This document shows, one piece after another, positions 51,509-59,863 of a DNA stretch of 64,000 nucleotides. The stretch is from contig NZ_JBEZFP010000022.1 in assembly GCF_040649515.1 (NCBI RefSeq), positions 1 to 64,000 of the forward strand. Direction: 5' to 3'. The position numbers and the translations under genes are program-made. Source of the stretch: Yinghuangia elevatio (GTDB lineage Bacteria > Actinomycetota > Actinomycetes > Streptomycetales > Streptomycetaceae). Positions within the stretch are counted from its first letter, which is position 1. Every line of letters begins with the position of its first letter. Below the pieces are notes generated by a model. It ran no database searches. It saw only the letters and a program-made list of their open reading frames with translations, and had not been told where the DNA came from.

Positions 51509-52642
51509 ATGACCGAGATGCTGCACCGCGCCGAGGCCGGGAACACCGCTCAGGACCCCTTCCCCGTGCTCGGGATGGACGCGGTCGTCTTCGCCGTCGG
51601 CAACGCGCGCCAGGCGGCCCACTGGTACTCGACCGCCTTCGGGTTCCGCTGCGTCGCCTACTCGGGACCGGAGACCGGCAACCGCGACAGCGTCTCGTAC
51701 GTCCTGGAGTCCGGCGACGCGCGCTTCGTCGTCACCGCGCCGCTGCACCCCGACACCGACCTGGCCCGGCACGTCGCCGAGCACGGCGACGGCGTCGTCG
51801 ACCTCGCGATCGCGGTGCCGGACGCGCGGGCCGCGTACGCCTTCGCCACCGGCCATGGCGGGACCGGCGTCGAGGAGCCGGTCGAACTGCGCGACGACAA
51901 CGGCACGGTGGTGCGGTCGGCGATCGCGACGTACGGCGTCACCCGCCACTCGCTGGTCGACCGGCACGACTACGCCGGCCCGTACCTTCCCGGATACACC
52001 GCGCGCGGGCCGCTCGCCCCCGCCCCCGACAAGCCGTGGATCACCGGCATCGACCACTGCGTCGGCAACGTCGAACTCGGCCGGATGAACGAGTGGGTGG
52101 AGTTCTACCACCGGGTCATGGGCTTCACGAACATGCGCGAGTTCGTCGGTGACGACATCGCCACCGAGTACTCCGCGCTCATGTCCAAGGTGGTCGCCGA
52201 CGGCACGCGCAAGGTCAAGTTCCCGATCAACGAGCCCGCGGTCGCGAAGAAGAAGTCGCAGATCGACGAGTACCTGGAGTTCTACGGCGGGCCCGGCGTC
52301 CAGCACATCGCCCTGGCCACCGACGACATCGTGGCCACGGTGAGCGCGATGCGCGACGCGGGAGTGGAGTTTCTGGCGACGCCCGACACGTACTACGACA
52401 CCCTCGGCGAGTGGGTCGGCGAGACCCATGTGCCCGTCGACACGCTGCGCGACCTGAAGATCCTCGCGGACCGCGACGAGGACGGCTACCTGCTGCAGAT
52501 CTTCACCAAGCCGGTGCAGGACCGCCCGACGGTGTTCTTCGAGATCATCGAGCGGCACGGCTCGCAGGGCTTCGGGCTGGGCAACTTCAAGGCGCTGTTC
52601 GAGGCCATCGAGCGCGAGCAGGAGAAGCGCGGCAACCTCTGA
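51509..52642 (+). CDS. hppD: 4-hydroxyphenylpyruvate dioxygenase
   Basis: The 377-residue protein has two VOC domains. The iron ligands are His183 (GIDHCVG), His266 (VQHIALATDD) and Glu345 (FFEIIER). Their spacing (83 and 79 residues) equals that of the S. avermitilis enzyme. It converts 4-hydroxyphenylpyruvate to homogentisate in tyrosine catabolism. The C-terminal GFGLGNFKALFEAIEREQEKRGNL is typical. GGGAG lies six bases before ATG 51509. A terminator follows within 20 bases. Confidence 0.95.
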   Translation: MTEMLHRAEAGNTAQDPFPVLGMDAVVFAVGNARQAAHWYSTAFGFRCVAYSGPETGNRDSVSYVLESGDARFVVTAPLHPDTDLARHVAEHGDGVVDLAIAVPDARAAYAFATGHGGTGVEEPVELRDDNGTVVRSAIATYGVTRHSLVDRHDYAGPYLPGYTARGPLAPAPDKPWITGIDHCVGNVELGRMNEWVEFYHRVMGFTNMREFVGDDIATEYSALMSKVVADGTRKVKFPINEPAVAKKKSQIDEYLEFYGGPGVQHIALATDDIVATVSAMRDAGVEFLATPDTYYDTLGEWVGETHVPVDTLRDLKILADRDEDGYLLQIFTKPVQDRPTVFFEIIERHGSQGFGLGNFKALFEAIEREQEKRGNL

Positions 52643-52661
52643 TCCCGCGTAGTTCCCGTCA

Positions 52662-52696
52662 GGAGACCGGCCGTTCGGCGCCCGAGCGGCCGGTCT
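52662..52696 (+). terminator. terminator of hppD
   Basis: GAGACCGGCCG (52662-52672) pairs with CGGCCGGTCTC (52686-52696), and the inner TCGG/CCGA extends the stem across a wobble pair, leaving loop CGC. Confidence 0.8.
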
Positions 52697-52745
52697 CTTC
52701 GCGTACGCCGTCCGCAGGCTCCGTTCGCAGGTCCCGCCCGCGGGG

Positions 52746-52796
52746 CTTGAGCACAGGGCTTGAACACAGGGCTTGAACACAGGGCTCGAACGCGGG
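52746..52796. repeat. 13-bp tandem repeat between hppD and the FAD oxidase gene
   Basis: CTTGAGCACAGGG (52746-52758) is followed by two copies of CTTGAACACAGGG (52759-52784) and a diverged fourth copy. It lies about 50 bases past the hppD terminator and 60 bases before the next start. Confidence 0.9.
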
Positions 52797-52840
52797 TGGC
52801 CCGGCCCCGGGCGTCCCCGGCACCTGCCGTGTCCCGGCGC

Positions 52841-52846
52841 TACCCT
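52841..52846 (+). promoter_or_regulatory. leaderless promoter of the FAD oxidase gene
   Basis: TACCCT ends six bases before ATG 52853; no Shine-Dalgarno sequence is present. Confidence 0.5.
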
Positions 52847-52852
52847 GCGGTT

Positions 52853-54250
52853 ATGGCGGAGGTGGCGGATATGCGCGGTCCCGAGGACACGATCGCCGCG
52901 TTGCGGGACGGGTTGCCGGACGGAGTGCTGGTCACCGACCCCGACGTGGCGGCCTCGTACGCGCACGACATGGCGAATCTGTGCGCCGCCGGACGTCCCG
53001 CGGCGGTGGTGCTGGCCGAGACGGTCGAGCAGGTGCAGCACGTGATGCGGGTCGCCACGCGGCTGCGCGTGCCCGTCGTGCCGCAGGGCGCCCGCACCGG
53101 CCTGTCGGGCGGGGCCAACGCGGTCGACGGCTGCATCCTGCTGTCGCTGGTCCGGATGGACCGCATCCTGGAGATCGACCCGGTGGACCGGGTCGCGGTC
53201 GTCGAACCCGGTGTCGTCAACGCCGATCTGTCCAAGGCCGCGGGGGAGTTCGGGCTGACGTACCCGCCCGACCCGTCGAGCTGGGAGACCTGCACGATCG
53301 GCGGGAACATCGGCACGGGGGCGGGCGGCCTGTGCTGCGTCAAGTACGGCGTGACCGCCGAGTACGTCCTCGGCCTCGACGTCGTCCTCGCCGACGGCGA
53401 ACTGCTGCGCACGGGGCGGCGTACCGCGAAGGGCGTCGCCGGATACGACCTGACACGCCTGTTCGTGGGCGCCGAGGGCACCCTCGGGGTGGTCGTACGC
53501 GCGACCCTCGCGCTCCGCCCCACCCCGCCGCCCGCGCTCGCCCTCGTCGCGCAGTTCGACAGCACCGCCGCCGTGGGGCGCGCGGTCGCGGCCGTCACCG
53601 CCGCGGGGCACGTCCCGTCGCTCATGGAGCTGATGGACGCGACCACCGTGCGGGCCGTCAACGACCTGGCCAACATGGGCCTGCCGGCGCAGACCGCGGC
53701 GCTGCTGATGGTCGCCGTGGACACGCCCGACCCCGGCCCCGAACTCGCCGCCATCGGACGGCTGTGCGAGGAGGCCGGCGCGTTCGAGGTGCTGGCCGCC
53801 GACGACGCCGAGCAGTCGGCGATGTTCCTGGCCGCCCGCCGCCTCGCCCTCCCGGCGTTGGAACGGCTCGGCACCGGCATGATCGACGACGTCGCGGTGC
53901 CGCGCTCGCGCCTGGCCGACATGCTGGACGGCGTCGCCCGGATCGCCGAGGAGCACGACACCGTCATCGGTGTGTGCGCGCACGCGGGCGACGGCAACAC
54001 CCACCCCATCGTGATCTTCGACGCCGCCGACCCGGCCGCCGCGGAACGCGCGTCCGCCGCGTTCGGCGCGATCATGGGCCTCGGTCTCGCGCTGGGCGGG
54101 ACCATCACCGGCGAACACGGCGTCGGTTCCCTGAAGCGCGACTGGCTCGCCCGCGAACTGGGCCCGGTGGGGGTACGCGTCCACCAGGCCGTCAAAGCCG
54201 CCTTCGACCCCCTGGGCATCCTCAACCCGGGCAAGGTCATCGCTTCCTGA
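52853..54250 (+). CDS. FAD-linked oxidase (GlcD/lactate dehydrogenase type)
   Basis: The 465-residue protein has the VAO/PCMH FAD domain (PVVPQGARTGLSGGANAVDG, CTIGGNIGTGAGGLCCVKYG, FVGAEGTLGVV). The C-terminal substrate domain has GVCAHAGDGNTHPIVIFD and ends with TGEHGVGSLKRDWL. This matches glycolate oxidase GlcD and D-lactate dehydrogenases. A free-standing single subunit suggests a D-2-hydroxyacid dehydrogenase. An in-frame ATG at 52760 lies in the tandem repeats and is not used. It is probably leaderless. Confidence 0.9.
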   Translation: MAEVADMRGPEDTIAALRDGLPDGVLVTDPDVAASYAHDMANLCAAGRPAAVVLAETVEQVQHVMRVATRLRVPVVPQGARTGLSGGANAVDGCILLSLVRMDRILEIDPVDRVAVVEPGVVNADLSKAAGEFGLTYPPDPSSWETCTIGGNIGTGAGGLCCVKYGVTAEYVLGLDVVLADGELLRTGRRTAKGVAGYDLTRLFVGAEGTLGVVVRATLALRPTPPPALALVAQFDSTAAVGRAVAAVTAAGHVPSLMELMDATTVRAVNDLANMGLPAQTAALLMVAVDTPDPGPELAAIGRLCEEAGAFEVLAADDAEQSAMFLAARRLALPALERLGTGMIDDVAVPRSRLADMLDGVARIAEEHDTVIGVCAHAGDGNTHPIVIFDAADPAAAERASAAFGAIMGLGLALGGTITGEHGVGSLKRDWLARELGPVGVRVHQAVKAAFDPLGILNPGKVIAS

Positions 54251-54269
54251 CGGTTCGTCAGCTTCGGAG

Positions 54270-54287
54270 CGCCCGCCGCCGCGGGCG
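54270..54287 (+). terminator. hairpin after the FAD oxidase gene
   Basis: CGCCCGC (54270-54276) and GCGGGCG (54281-54287) form a 7-bp stem with loop CGCC, 20 bases past the stop codon. Confidence 0.4.
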
Positions 54288-54315
54288 TCGCAGGCGCCTG
54301 GCACAGTGCGGGCTC

Positions 54316-54903
54316 ATGGACATCGATCGGTTCTGGGCCATCGTCGAGGACGCCCGCACGGCGGCGCGCGAGAGCGGCGTGCCGGTGCACGAGGTGCTCG
54401 TGGACCGGCTCTCGGAGCTGTCCGTACCGGAGATCCTGGCGTACGGGGTGCGCTACGACGAGGCCCACGACGCGGTCTACCGCTGGGACATGTGGGCCGC
54501 GGCGTACCTGATCTTCGGCGGCTGCTCCGACGACGGCTTCGTCGACTTCCGCGCCGGGCTGATCGCCGCGGGCCGCACCTGGTACGAACGGGCCGCCGCC
54601 GATCCGGACTGTCTCGCCGGCCACCCCGACGCGGCCGAGCGGTCGGGCGCACGCCTCGAAGAGGTGTTCGCGCAGGAGGAGGTCGGCTACGCCGCCGCCA
54701 TGGCGTACGAACGGGTCACCGGCGACCTGGACGGTTTCCACGCCGCACTGGAGCGACACGAGGAGGAGGCGGGCGCCGGTGCGGGCGCCGCCGAGGCCGT
54801 GGGCGACGTGGGCGACGACTCCATGGGCGAGTACTTCCGCTTCGACGACGACGAGATGCGCCGCAGATTGCCTCGCCTCGCTGCGTTGTTCGTGCGTGGT
54901 TGA
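54316..54903 (+). CDS. DUF4240 family protein
   Basis: The 195-residue protein begins MDIDRFWAIVEDAR and has WDMWAAAYLIFGGCSDDGFVDFRAGLIAAGRTWYE, the signature of DUF4240. A Gly/Ala/Glu-rich linker (GAGAGAAEAVGDVGDD) and a final helix follow. The function is unknown. No ribosome site is obvious before ATG 54316. It sits alone between the FAD oxidase and the RDD genes. Confidence 0.75.
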   Translation: MDIDRFWAIVEDARTAARESGVPVHEVLVDRLSELSVPEILAYGVRYDEAHDAVYRWDMWAAAYLIFGGCSDDGFVDFRAGLIAAGRTWYERAAADPDCLAGHPDAAERSGARLEEVFAQEEVGYAAAMAYERVTGDLDGFHAALERHEEEAGAGAGAAEAVGDVGDDSMGEYFRFDDDEMRRRLPRLAALFVRG

Positions 54904-54963
54904 GCGCCGGGCCGGGGTTGTTGCCGTGCGCGGGGGAGCGGGCGTGCGGCAAGATGCTGGGCC

Positions 54964-55887
54964 ATGGCGACGCCTCACTCCTCGATACCGGTCGCGGGCT
55001 GGTATCCCGATCCCGAGCACGACGGATACGTGCGCTATTGGGACGGTGCGGCCTGGGATCCGGAATCGAGCCGGCCTAGCGCCGACTTCGAGCAGGCGCA
55101 CGGTCGAATCATCCAGGGCGAGGTCATCGCGGCCGAGTCGGTGCCGTTCGACCACCTGGCGCCGGAGGAGGCCGCACGCCCGGCCGGCGGACCGCAGAGC
55201 GGACCGGCCCACGGCGACGTGCCGTTCATCCCCCCGCCCCGGCAGGAGTTGTTCCCGCAGCCCCGCTGGCGGCCCGCGGTCCTGTCCCGCAGGTTCCTCG
55301 CGCGGCTCGTGGACCTGGTCGTGCCCCTCGGCGTCGGCGCCGGGGTCGCGGCCGTCATGGTCCCGCCGGCCGTCGAGCACGTGCGGGACAAGATGGACCG
55401 GGTGCGCTACGAGGGCCGCACCGAGACCGTGTGGCTGGTCGACGGCACCACCACGGCCGCCGCGCTGGGCGTCCTGGGGGCCGTGCTGGCCGCGATGTTC
55501 CTGTACGAGGTGCTCCCCACCTGGCGCTGGGGCCGCTCGCTCGGCAAACGGGTGTTCGGGCTGCGTGTCGCGGACGTGGGTACGCACGCCCCGCCGACGT
55601 TCCGTCAGTCCACGGTGCGGTGGCTCGTGTTCGTGGTCCCGGGACTGCTCCTGGTGGGCGTCGTGGGCCTGGTGCGCGGCGCGCTGGACGCGCCCGCGCG
55701 GCGGATGTGGCACGACCAGGCGGCCCGCACGTTCGTGGGCGGGGAGAGCGAGCGGCGCGCGGCGGCCTCGGGCGGCGGCCCGAGCGGCCCGGCCGGCGGT
55801 TCACGCGGCGCGGCGGGCAATGGTGCGGCGCGCGGCCGCGCGGCGAGTGCCGCCACCGCGGGCGGGCGGCGCCGGGCGCGCCGGTGA
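54964..55887 (+). CDS. DUF2510 and RDD domain membrane protein
   Basis: The 307-residue protein has an N-terminal DUF2510 motif (VAGWYPDPEHDGYVRYWDGAAWD, about 9-32) followed by a charged linker. The RDD domain (about 105-265) starts RFLARLVDLVVPLGVGAGVA, with an Arg and two Asp residues as the family name implies. Later helices include RQSTVRWLVFVVPGLLLVG. The C-terminus is a Gly/Ala/Arg-rich tail. RDD proteins may be ion transporters, but this one has no assigned role. A second RDD gene follows after 68 bases. Confidence 0.8.
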   Translation: MATPHSSIPVAGWYPDPEHDGYVRYWDGAAWDPESSRPSADFEQAHGRIIQGEVIAAESVPFDHLAPEEAARPAGGPQSGPAHGDVPFIPPPRQELFPQPRWRPAVLSRRFLARLVDLVVPLGVGAGVAAVMVPPAVEHVRDKMDRVRYEGRTETVWLVDGTTTAAALGVLGAVLAAMFLYEVLPTWRWGRSLGKRVFGLRVADVGTHAPPTFRQSTVRWLVFVVPGLLLVGVVGLVRGALDAPARRMWHDQAARTFVGGESERRAAASGGGPSGPAGGSRGAAGNGAARGRAASAATAGGRRRARR

Positions 55888-55955
55888 CGACGCGCCATGC
55901 CCTCAAATGGGCTATTTGCACAAAAACGTACTAACCATCGCTTCTACTGGTCGCC

Positions 55956-56651
55956 ATGAGCACCAGCGAACCCCCGGAGCCCCCGGACCCCTTCCGGAAG
56001 GATCCCGCCGGCCAGGATCCGGCCGGCCAGGACCCGTTCGGGCAGGGCGCGGGCCAGGACCGGCCGGGGCAGCCGCCGTACGGCCAGGAGCCGCCCGGGC
56101 AGCAGCCGCCGTACGGCCGACCGCCGGGCGAGCAGCCTCCCGGCGGCACGTACGGGCAGCCGCCGTACGGCCAGATGCCGCCCCCGCCGGGCGGCTACGA
56201 CACCGGCTTCAACGCCGGCCCCGTGCTCGCGGGCAGCGGACGCCGCTTCCTCGCGCGCCTCGTCGACCTGCTGGTGTACCTCGCCTTCAGCTGTGCGATC
56301 GGCCTCGCGTTCGTCGGCACCGACCCCGACGACGTCGACTTCGGCAAGCAGGCCGGGGCGGGCGCCGTGGCCACGGTCCTGTACTTCCTGTACGAGGGCT
56401 TCATGCTCAACAACAACGGCCAGACGCTCGGCAAGATGGCGACCAAGATCCGCGTGGTCCGGGTCGCCGACGGCGGCCCCGTCCAGGGTTCGCCGGCCTG
56501 GACGCGAGCGGGCGTGTTCGCGCTGCCGCTCGTCGTGCCGTGCGCCGGCATCGTCTTCTTCGTGGTGAACTGCCTGTGGCACCTGTGGGACCAGCCGTGG
56601 CAGCAGTGCCTGCACGACAAGGCCGCGAAGACCACAGTGATCCGCGTCTGA
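55956..56651 (+). CDS. RDD-family membrane protein with Pro/Gly/Gln-rich N-terminus
   Basis: The 231-residue protein has a disordered N-terminus (1-80) with repeated PPYGQ and PAGQDP motifs. An RDD domain (about 90-225) follows: RFLARLVDLLVYLAFSCAIGL, TLGKMATKIRVVRV and VNCLWHLWDQPWQQCLHDKAAKTTVIRV. Its RDD part is related to the preceding gene, suggesting local duplication with different N-termini. A strong hairpin terminates it. Confidence 0.8.
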   Translation: MSTSEPPEPPDPFRKDPAGQDPAGQDPFGQGAGQDRPGQPPYGQEPPGQQPPYGRPPGEQPPGGTYGQPPYGQMPPPPGGYDTGFNAGPVLAGSGRRFLARLVDLLVYLAFSCAIGLAFVGTDPDDVDFGKQAGAGAVATVLYFLYEGFMLNNNGQTLGKMATKIRVVRVADGGPVQGSPAWTRAGVFALPLVVPCAGIVFFVVNCLWHLWDQPWQQCLHDKAAKTTVIRV

Positions 56652-56672
56652 CGTGCGGCCCCGAACGCGGGT

Positions 56673-56703
56673 GTGCCGGGCCACTCCCAACGTGGCCCGG
56701 CAC
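56673..56703. terminator. terminator between the RDD gene and a minus-strand gene
   Basis: GTGCCGGGCCAC (56673-56684) and GTGGCCCGGCAC (56692-56703) form a perfect 12-bp stem with a 7-base loop. It lies between two convergent genes and may serve both. Confidence 0.75.
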
Positions 56704-56763
56704 CGCGCCTTTCCCTGGTGGCTCCCTCGGGCGGCTTCGGCCCCCGGGGGACGCGACAGAGCC

Positions 56764-57009
56764 CTAACGCCGGCGGTCCGACGGCGTACGGCCCGATCCC
56801 GTCCCGTGGCTCCTGCGGCGCACTGCCCTCGACCGGACCGGAGCCCGGGTCAGATGCAGGACAGTCGCCGTCCCGAGCACGACCCCGAGCAGTGCCGCGA
56901 CCGCGGCGCCGCCCGGAGACCGGGTTCCGGAGAGCACGAGGAACAACGCGGTCGCGGTGACTGCGACCAGCGCTCCAAACGACAGATGGGTGATGTCGAG
57001 TCGGTTCAC
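56764..57009 (-). CDS. small two-helix membrane protein
   Basis: The 81-residue protein has two membrane helices (LSFGALVAVTATALFLVLSG and GGAAVAALLGVVLGTATVLHL) and a strongly basic C-terminal tail. GTG 57009 has a GGGGAGG stretch about 11 bases upstream. The length, membrane pattern and position next to the M6 protease gene support a real gene. I do not recognise its family. Confidence 0.55.
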   Translation of the reverse strand: MNRLDITHLSFGALVAVTATALFLVLSGTRSPGGAAVAALLGVVLGTATVLHLTRAPVRSRAVRRRSHGTGSGRTPSDRRR

Positions 57010-57132
57010 GGCCGGCCCACCTCCCCGCCTTGGCCGGGGCCTCATGGCCCGGGTCCTCGGGCCACGGTACTCCGTCCCCCGTAGGCGTTCCCACCGGAAG
57101 CTGTCGGCGAACACCGCGAACACGGAGCTGCC

Positions 57133-59082
57133 ATGGGTGACTTGAGGAATCTCCCGGGGAACGGAAGGACGCACCGAGGGGTGCGCCCGGCCGCCGCCCT
57201 GGCCGTCGCGGGGCTGGCCTGCTGCCTTCTCGCGGGTACCGGACAGGGCCCGGGCGGCGCCACGGCGGCCGGCTCGGCGGAGAGCCCCGCTCCCGCTCCC
57301 ACCCGTGCCCCCGCGCTGGGCGACGACCTGCCCGGCCCCTTCACCGAGTCCCGCCGCACACAGCGCGACGCGGCCGTCTCCTCCGTCGTGACCGCGTCCC
57401 AGAGCCTCGGCAGGGGACCGCACAGCGCGCCCGATGTCGTCGAGCTCCCGAAGGGTCCGAAAGTCCAACTCCGACCGCCCTCGCACGCCCGGGTGTTCGT
57501 GATCCTGGTCGAGTTCGGCGACCGCGTCGCCCGGGCCGCCGACCAGGGCGGCGGGCCGGCCGCGCCCCCCGAACAGCCCGGCACCGACCCGGAACAGCCC
57601 GGCAGCGAACCGGCGTCCGGCGGCCTGCCCGGACCGCGGCACGCCACGATTCCGGAACCGGACCGCAGCCTCGACACCACGACCGTCTGGCACCCGACGT
57701 TCGACCGCGGGTACTTCCACGAGATCTTCTTCGGCGACGGCTCGCACGGGCCCTCACTCGCCACGCACTACCGTGCCCAGTCCTCGGGCCGCATGGAGAT
57801 CGACGGCAACGTCACCGACTGGGTGCGCGTGCCGTGGAACGAAGCCCGCTACGGCAACAACAACTGCGGCTCCCAGGTCTGCACCAACGCGTGGGACCTG
57901 GTCCGCGACGCCATGAACGAGTGGGCCGGCAGCCTCTCCGCCCACGGCCTGTCCACCCGTCAGATCTCCGACGCACTCGCGCCCTTCGACCTCTGGGACC
58001 GCGACGACCACGACCGCGACGGGGTGTTCGACGAACCGGACGGCTACATCGACCACCTGGAGATCGTGAAGGCCGGCGTGGACGAGGCCGCGGGCGGCGG
58101 CGCGCAGGGCGCCGACGCCCTGTGGTCGCACCGCTGGTACGCGTACGGCGACCAGGCCGGACGCACCGGCCCGCCCGGCAACCTCGCGGGCGGCACCCGG
58201 GTCGGCGGCACCGGCATGTGGGCCGGCGACTACACCCTCCAGGCCGAGAACGGCGGACTGGGCGTCATCGCCCACGAGTTCGGCCACGACCTGGGTCTCC
58301 CGGACCTCTACGACCGGCGCGACGCACTCAGCGGCTCCCCGGTCGGCTTCTGGTCCCTTATGGGCCTGGGCGGCTACCTGGGCGACGGCGGCACGGGCGG
58401 CGTCGGAAACTCACCCGGCTCTCTGTCCGCCTGGGACCGCATGCAACTGGGCTGGCTCGACTGGATGATCGCCGACCCCAAGACCGCCACCACGACGATG
58501 CTGGCGCCGCTCCAGTCCACCGGCGACCCGCAGGCCGTCCTGATCCCGCTGCCCGCCCGCAAGGGCAGTACGAAACCGCGCTGGTACGTCGTCGAGAACC
58601 GGCAGTACGCCGGCACCGACGCCGTCCTGCGTACCGGCCCCTACGACGGCCAGGCCGGGACCGAGGGCTCCAGCCACTTCCCGTACGGCTCAGGCGTCAT
58701 GGTGTGGCTCTGGGACGCCTCCTACGCCGACAACGACGTCGCCGACCACCCCGGGCAGGGCCTGATCCTGCCCGTCGACGCCCACCCCGACCCGCTCATG
58801 GTCGACGGCGGTACGCCCGCGCGTGGTCGCCTGGCCACCTTCGACGCGCCCTTCTCCGCCGCCGAGGAGCGGACCGACCCCGTGCTGATCGGCTCGTCCG
58901 GCCGGCGTACGACGCTCGGCGCCCGCCCCGGCACGCCCGCCTTCGACGACCGGTCCACGGCTTACTGGTCCTCGCGCGCACCCCTGGCCGGGGTCAAGGT
59001 GGCGGCCGCCGGGGTGCGCGTCGAAGTCGACGGCAAGGCCCGCACCGGCGAAGCGGTCCGTGTCACCGTCAAACCGAGCTGA
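57133..59082 (+). CDS. secreted M6 (immune inhibitor A-like) metalloprotease
   Basis: The 649-residue protein has a signal peptide (hydrophobic core AAALAVAGLACCLLAGTG). An N-terminal propeptide-like region includes VFVILVEFGDR, the usual start of the M6 catalytic domain. The zinc motif is HEFGHDLGLPDLYD (His381, Glu382, His385). Just before it lies DRDDHDRDGVFDEPDG, an Asp-rich loop likely to bind calcium. SPVGFWSLMGLGGYLGD follows the active site. A Gly/Pro/Gln-rich insertion (about 140-165) is unusual. CGGAG lies six bases before the ATG. It is probably secreted and degrades extracellular protein. Confidence 0.9.
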   Translation: MGDLRNLPGNGRTHRGVRPAAALAVAGLACCLLAGTGQGPGGATAAGSAESPAPAPTRAPALGDDLPGPFTESRRTQRDAAVSSVVTASQSLGRGPHSAPDVVELPKGPKVQLRPPSHARVFVILVEFGDRVARAADQGGGPAAPPEQPGTDPEQPGSEPASGGLPGPRHATIPEPDRSLDTTTVWHPTFDRGYFHEIFFGDGSHGPSLATHYRAQSSGRMEIDGNVTDWVRVPWNEARYGNNNCGSQVCTNAWDLVRDAMNEWAGSLSAHGLSTRQISDALAPFDLWDRDDHDRDGVFDEPDGYIDHLEIVKAGVDEAAGGGAQGADALWSHRWYAYGDQAGRTGPPGNLAGGTRVGGTGMWAGDYTLQAENGGLGVIAHEFGHDLGLPDLYDRRDALSGSPVGFWSLMGLGGYLGDGGTGGVGNSPGSLSAWDRMQLGWLDWMIADPKTATTTMLAPLQSTGDPQAVLIPLPARKGSTKPRWYVVENRQYAGTDAVLRTGPYDGQAGTEGSSHFPYGSGVMVWLWDASYADNDVADHPGQGLILPVDAHPDPLMVDGGTPARGRLATFDAPFSAAEERTDPVLIGSSGRRTTLGARPGTPAFDDRSTAYWSSRAPLAGVKVAAAGVRVEVDGKARTGEAVRVTVKPS

Positions 59083-59108
59083 CCGGCCCCGGCCCGCGGC
59101 TGCCGCGC

Positions 59109-59222
59109 CCCGCCGTCCGCTCACGCGACGACCGCTTGGGCAACGACCGCTTGGGCAACGACCGCGCCCCCACCGTCAGCGCCCCCGCCGTCCGCTCACG
59201 CGCCCGTCCGCTCACGCGACGA
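59109..59222. repeat. nested tandem repeats between the M6 protease and pncA genes
   Basis: AACGACCGCTTGGGC-type 15-bp units run from 59126 to about 59163. CCGTCCGCTCACGCG occurs near 59112 and 59188, with a shortened version at 59206. The last copy contains the TCA that is the pncA stop codon. Confidence 0.75.
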
Positions 59223-59841
59223 CAGGACGACCCACCAACTCGATTCCCGCGTCGCGCATTTCGTCCACGGCCCGCTGCGTGGTCGGGGCTGCGACGCCTG
59301 CCGTCATCGCCAGCAGCACGCGCGTCCCGAACCCCTCGCGGGCGGCGTCCAGCGCAGTCGCCCGCACGCAGTGGTCCGTCGCGATGCCGACGACGTCGAC
59401 GTCCGTGACCCCGCGCGCTCGCAGCCAGTCCGCGAGCGACGAGCCGTCGTCGGCCGCGCCCTCGAAGCCGCTGTACGCCGCCGCGTGGGCGCCCTTGGAG
59501 AACACCTCCTCGACCTCGCCCCGCTCGACGGCGGGGGCGAACGCCGGGTGGAACGCCGCGCCCGGCGTGCCCGCCACGCAGTGCACCGGCCAACTGCCCA
59601 CGTAGTCGGGGGAGTCCGAGAAGTGCGGGCCCGGGTCGACGTGGTGGTCCCGGGTCGCCACCACGTGCGCGTACGCCGTCGCGCCGCCCGGCACGTGCGC
59701 CGGGTCCGGCGGCTGCTCGGCCGCGTTGTGCGCGACATGGTCGCGGATCGCCTCGGCGACCCCGGCGCCGCCGCCGACGGCGAGGCTGCCGCCTTCGCAG
59801 AAGTCGTTCTGCACGTCGACGACGATCAGTGCGCGGGTCAT
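59212..59841 (-). CDS. pncA: nicotinamidase/pyrazinamidase
   Basis: The 209-residue protein has the isochorismatase-like fold with the catalytic triad Asp9 (VVDVQNDFCEGG), Lys116 (FSKGAH) and Cys158 (ATDHCVRAT). The metal-site wording ATRDHHVDPGPHF is also present. It turns nicotinamide into nicotinate. ATG 59841 follows GAGGAG by eight bases; longer frames upstream are shadows. It follows pncB by 22 bases, so the two form an NAD salvage operon. The conserved triad would also activate pyrazinamide. Confidence 0.95.
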   Translation of the reverse strand: MTRALIVVDVQNDFCEGGSLAVGGGAGVAEAIRDHVAHNAAEQPPDPAHVPGGATAYAHVVATRDHHVDPGPHFSDSPDYVGSWPVHCVAGTPGAAFHPAFAPAVERGEVEEVFSKGAHAAAYSGFEGAADDGSSLADWLRARGVTDVDVVGIATDHCVRATALDAAREGFGTRVLLAMTAGVAAPTTQRAVDEMRDAGIELVGRPVVA

Positions 59842-59863
59842 GGTGCGGGCTCCTCTCGGGAGA

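Noticed and set aside
52746..52796. A CRISPR array
   Set aside because: The units are 13 bp, directly adjoining, without spacers, and no cas genes are in the window. It is a simple tandem repeat.
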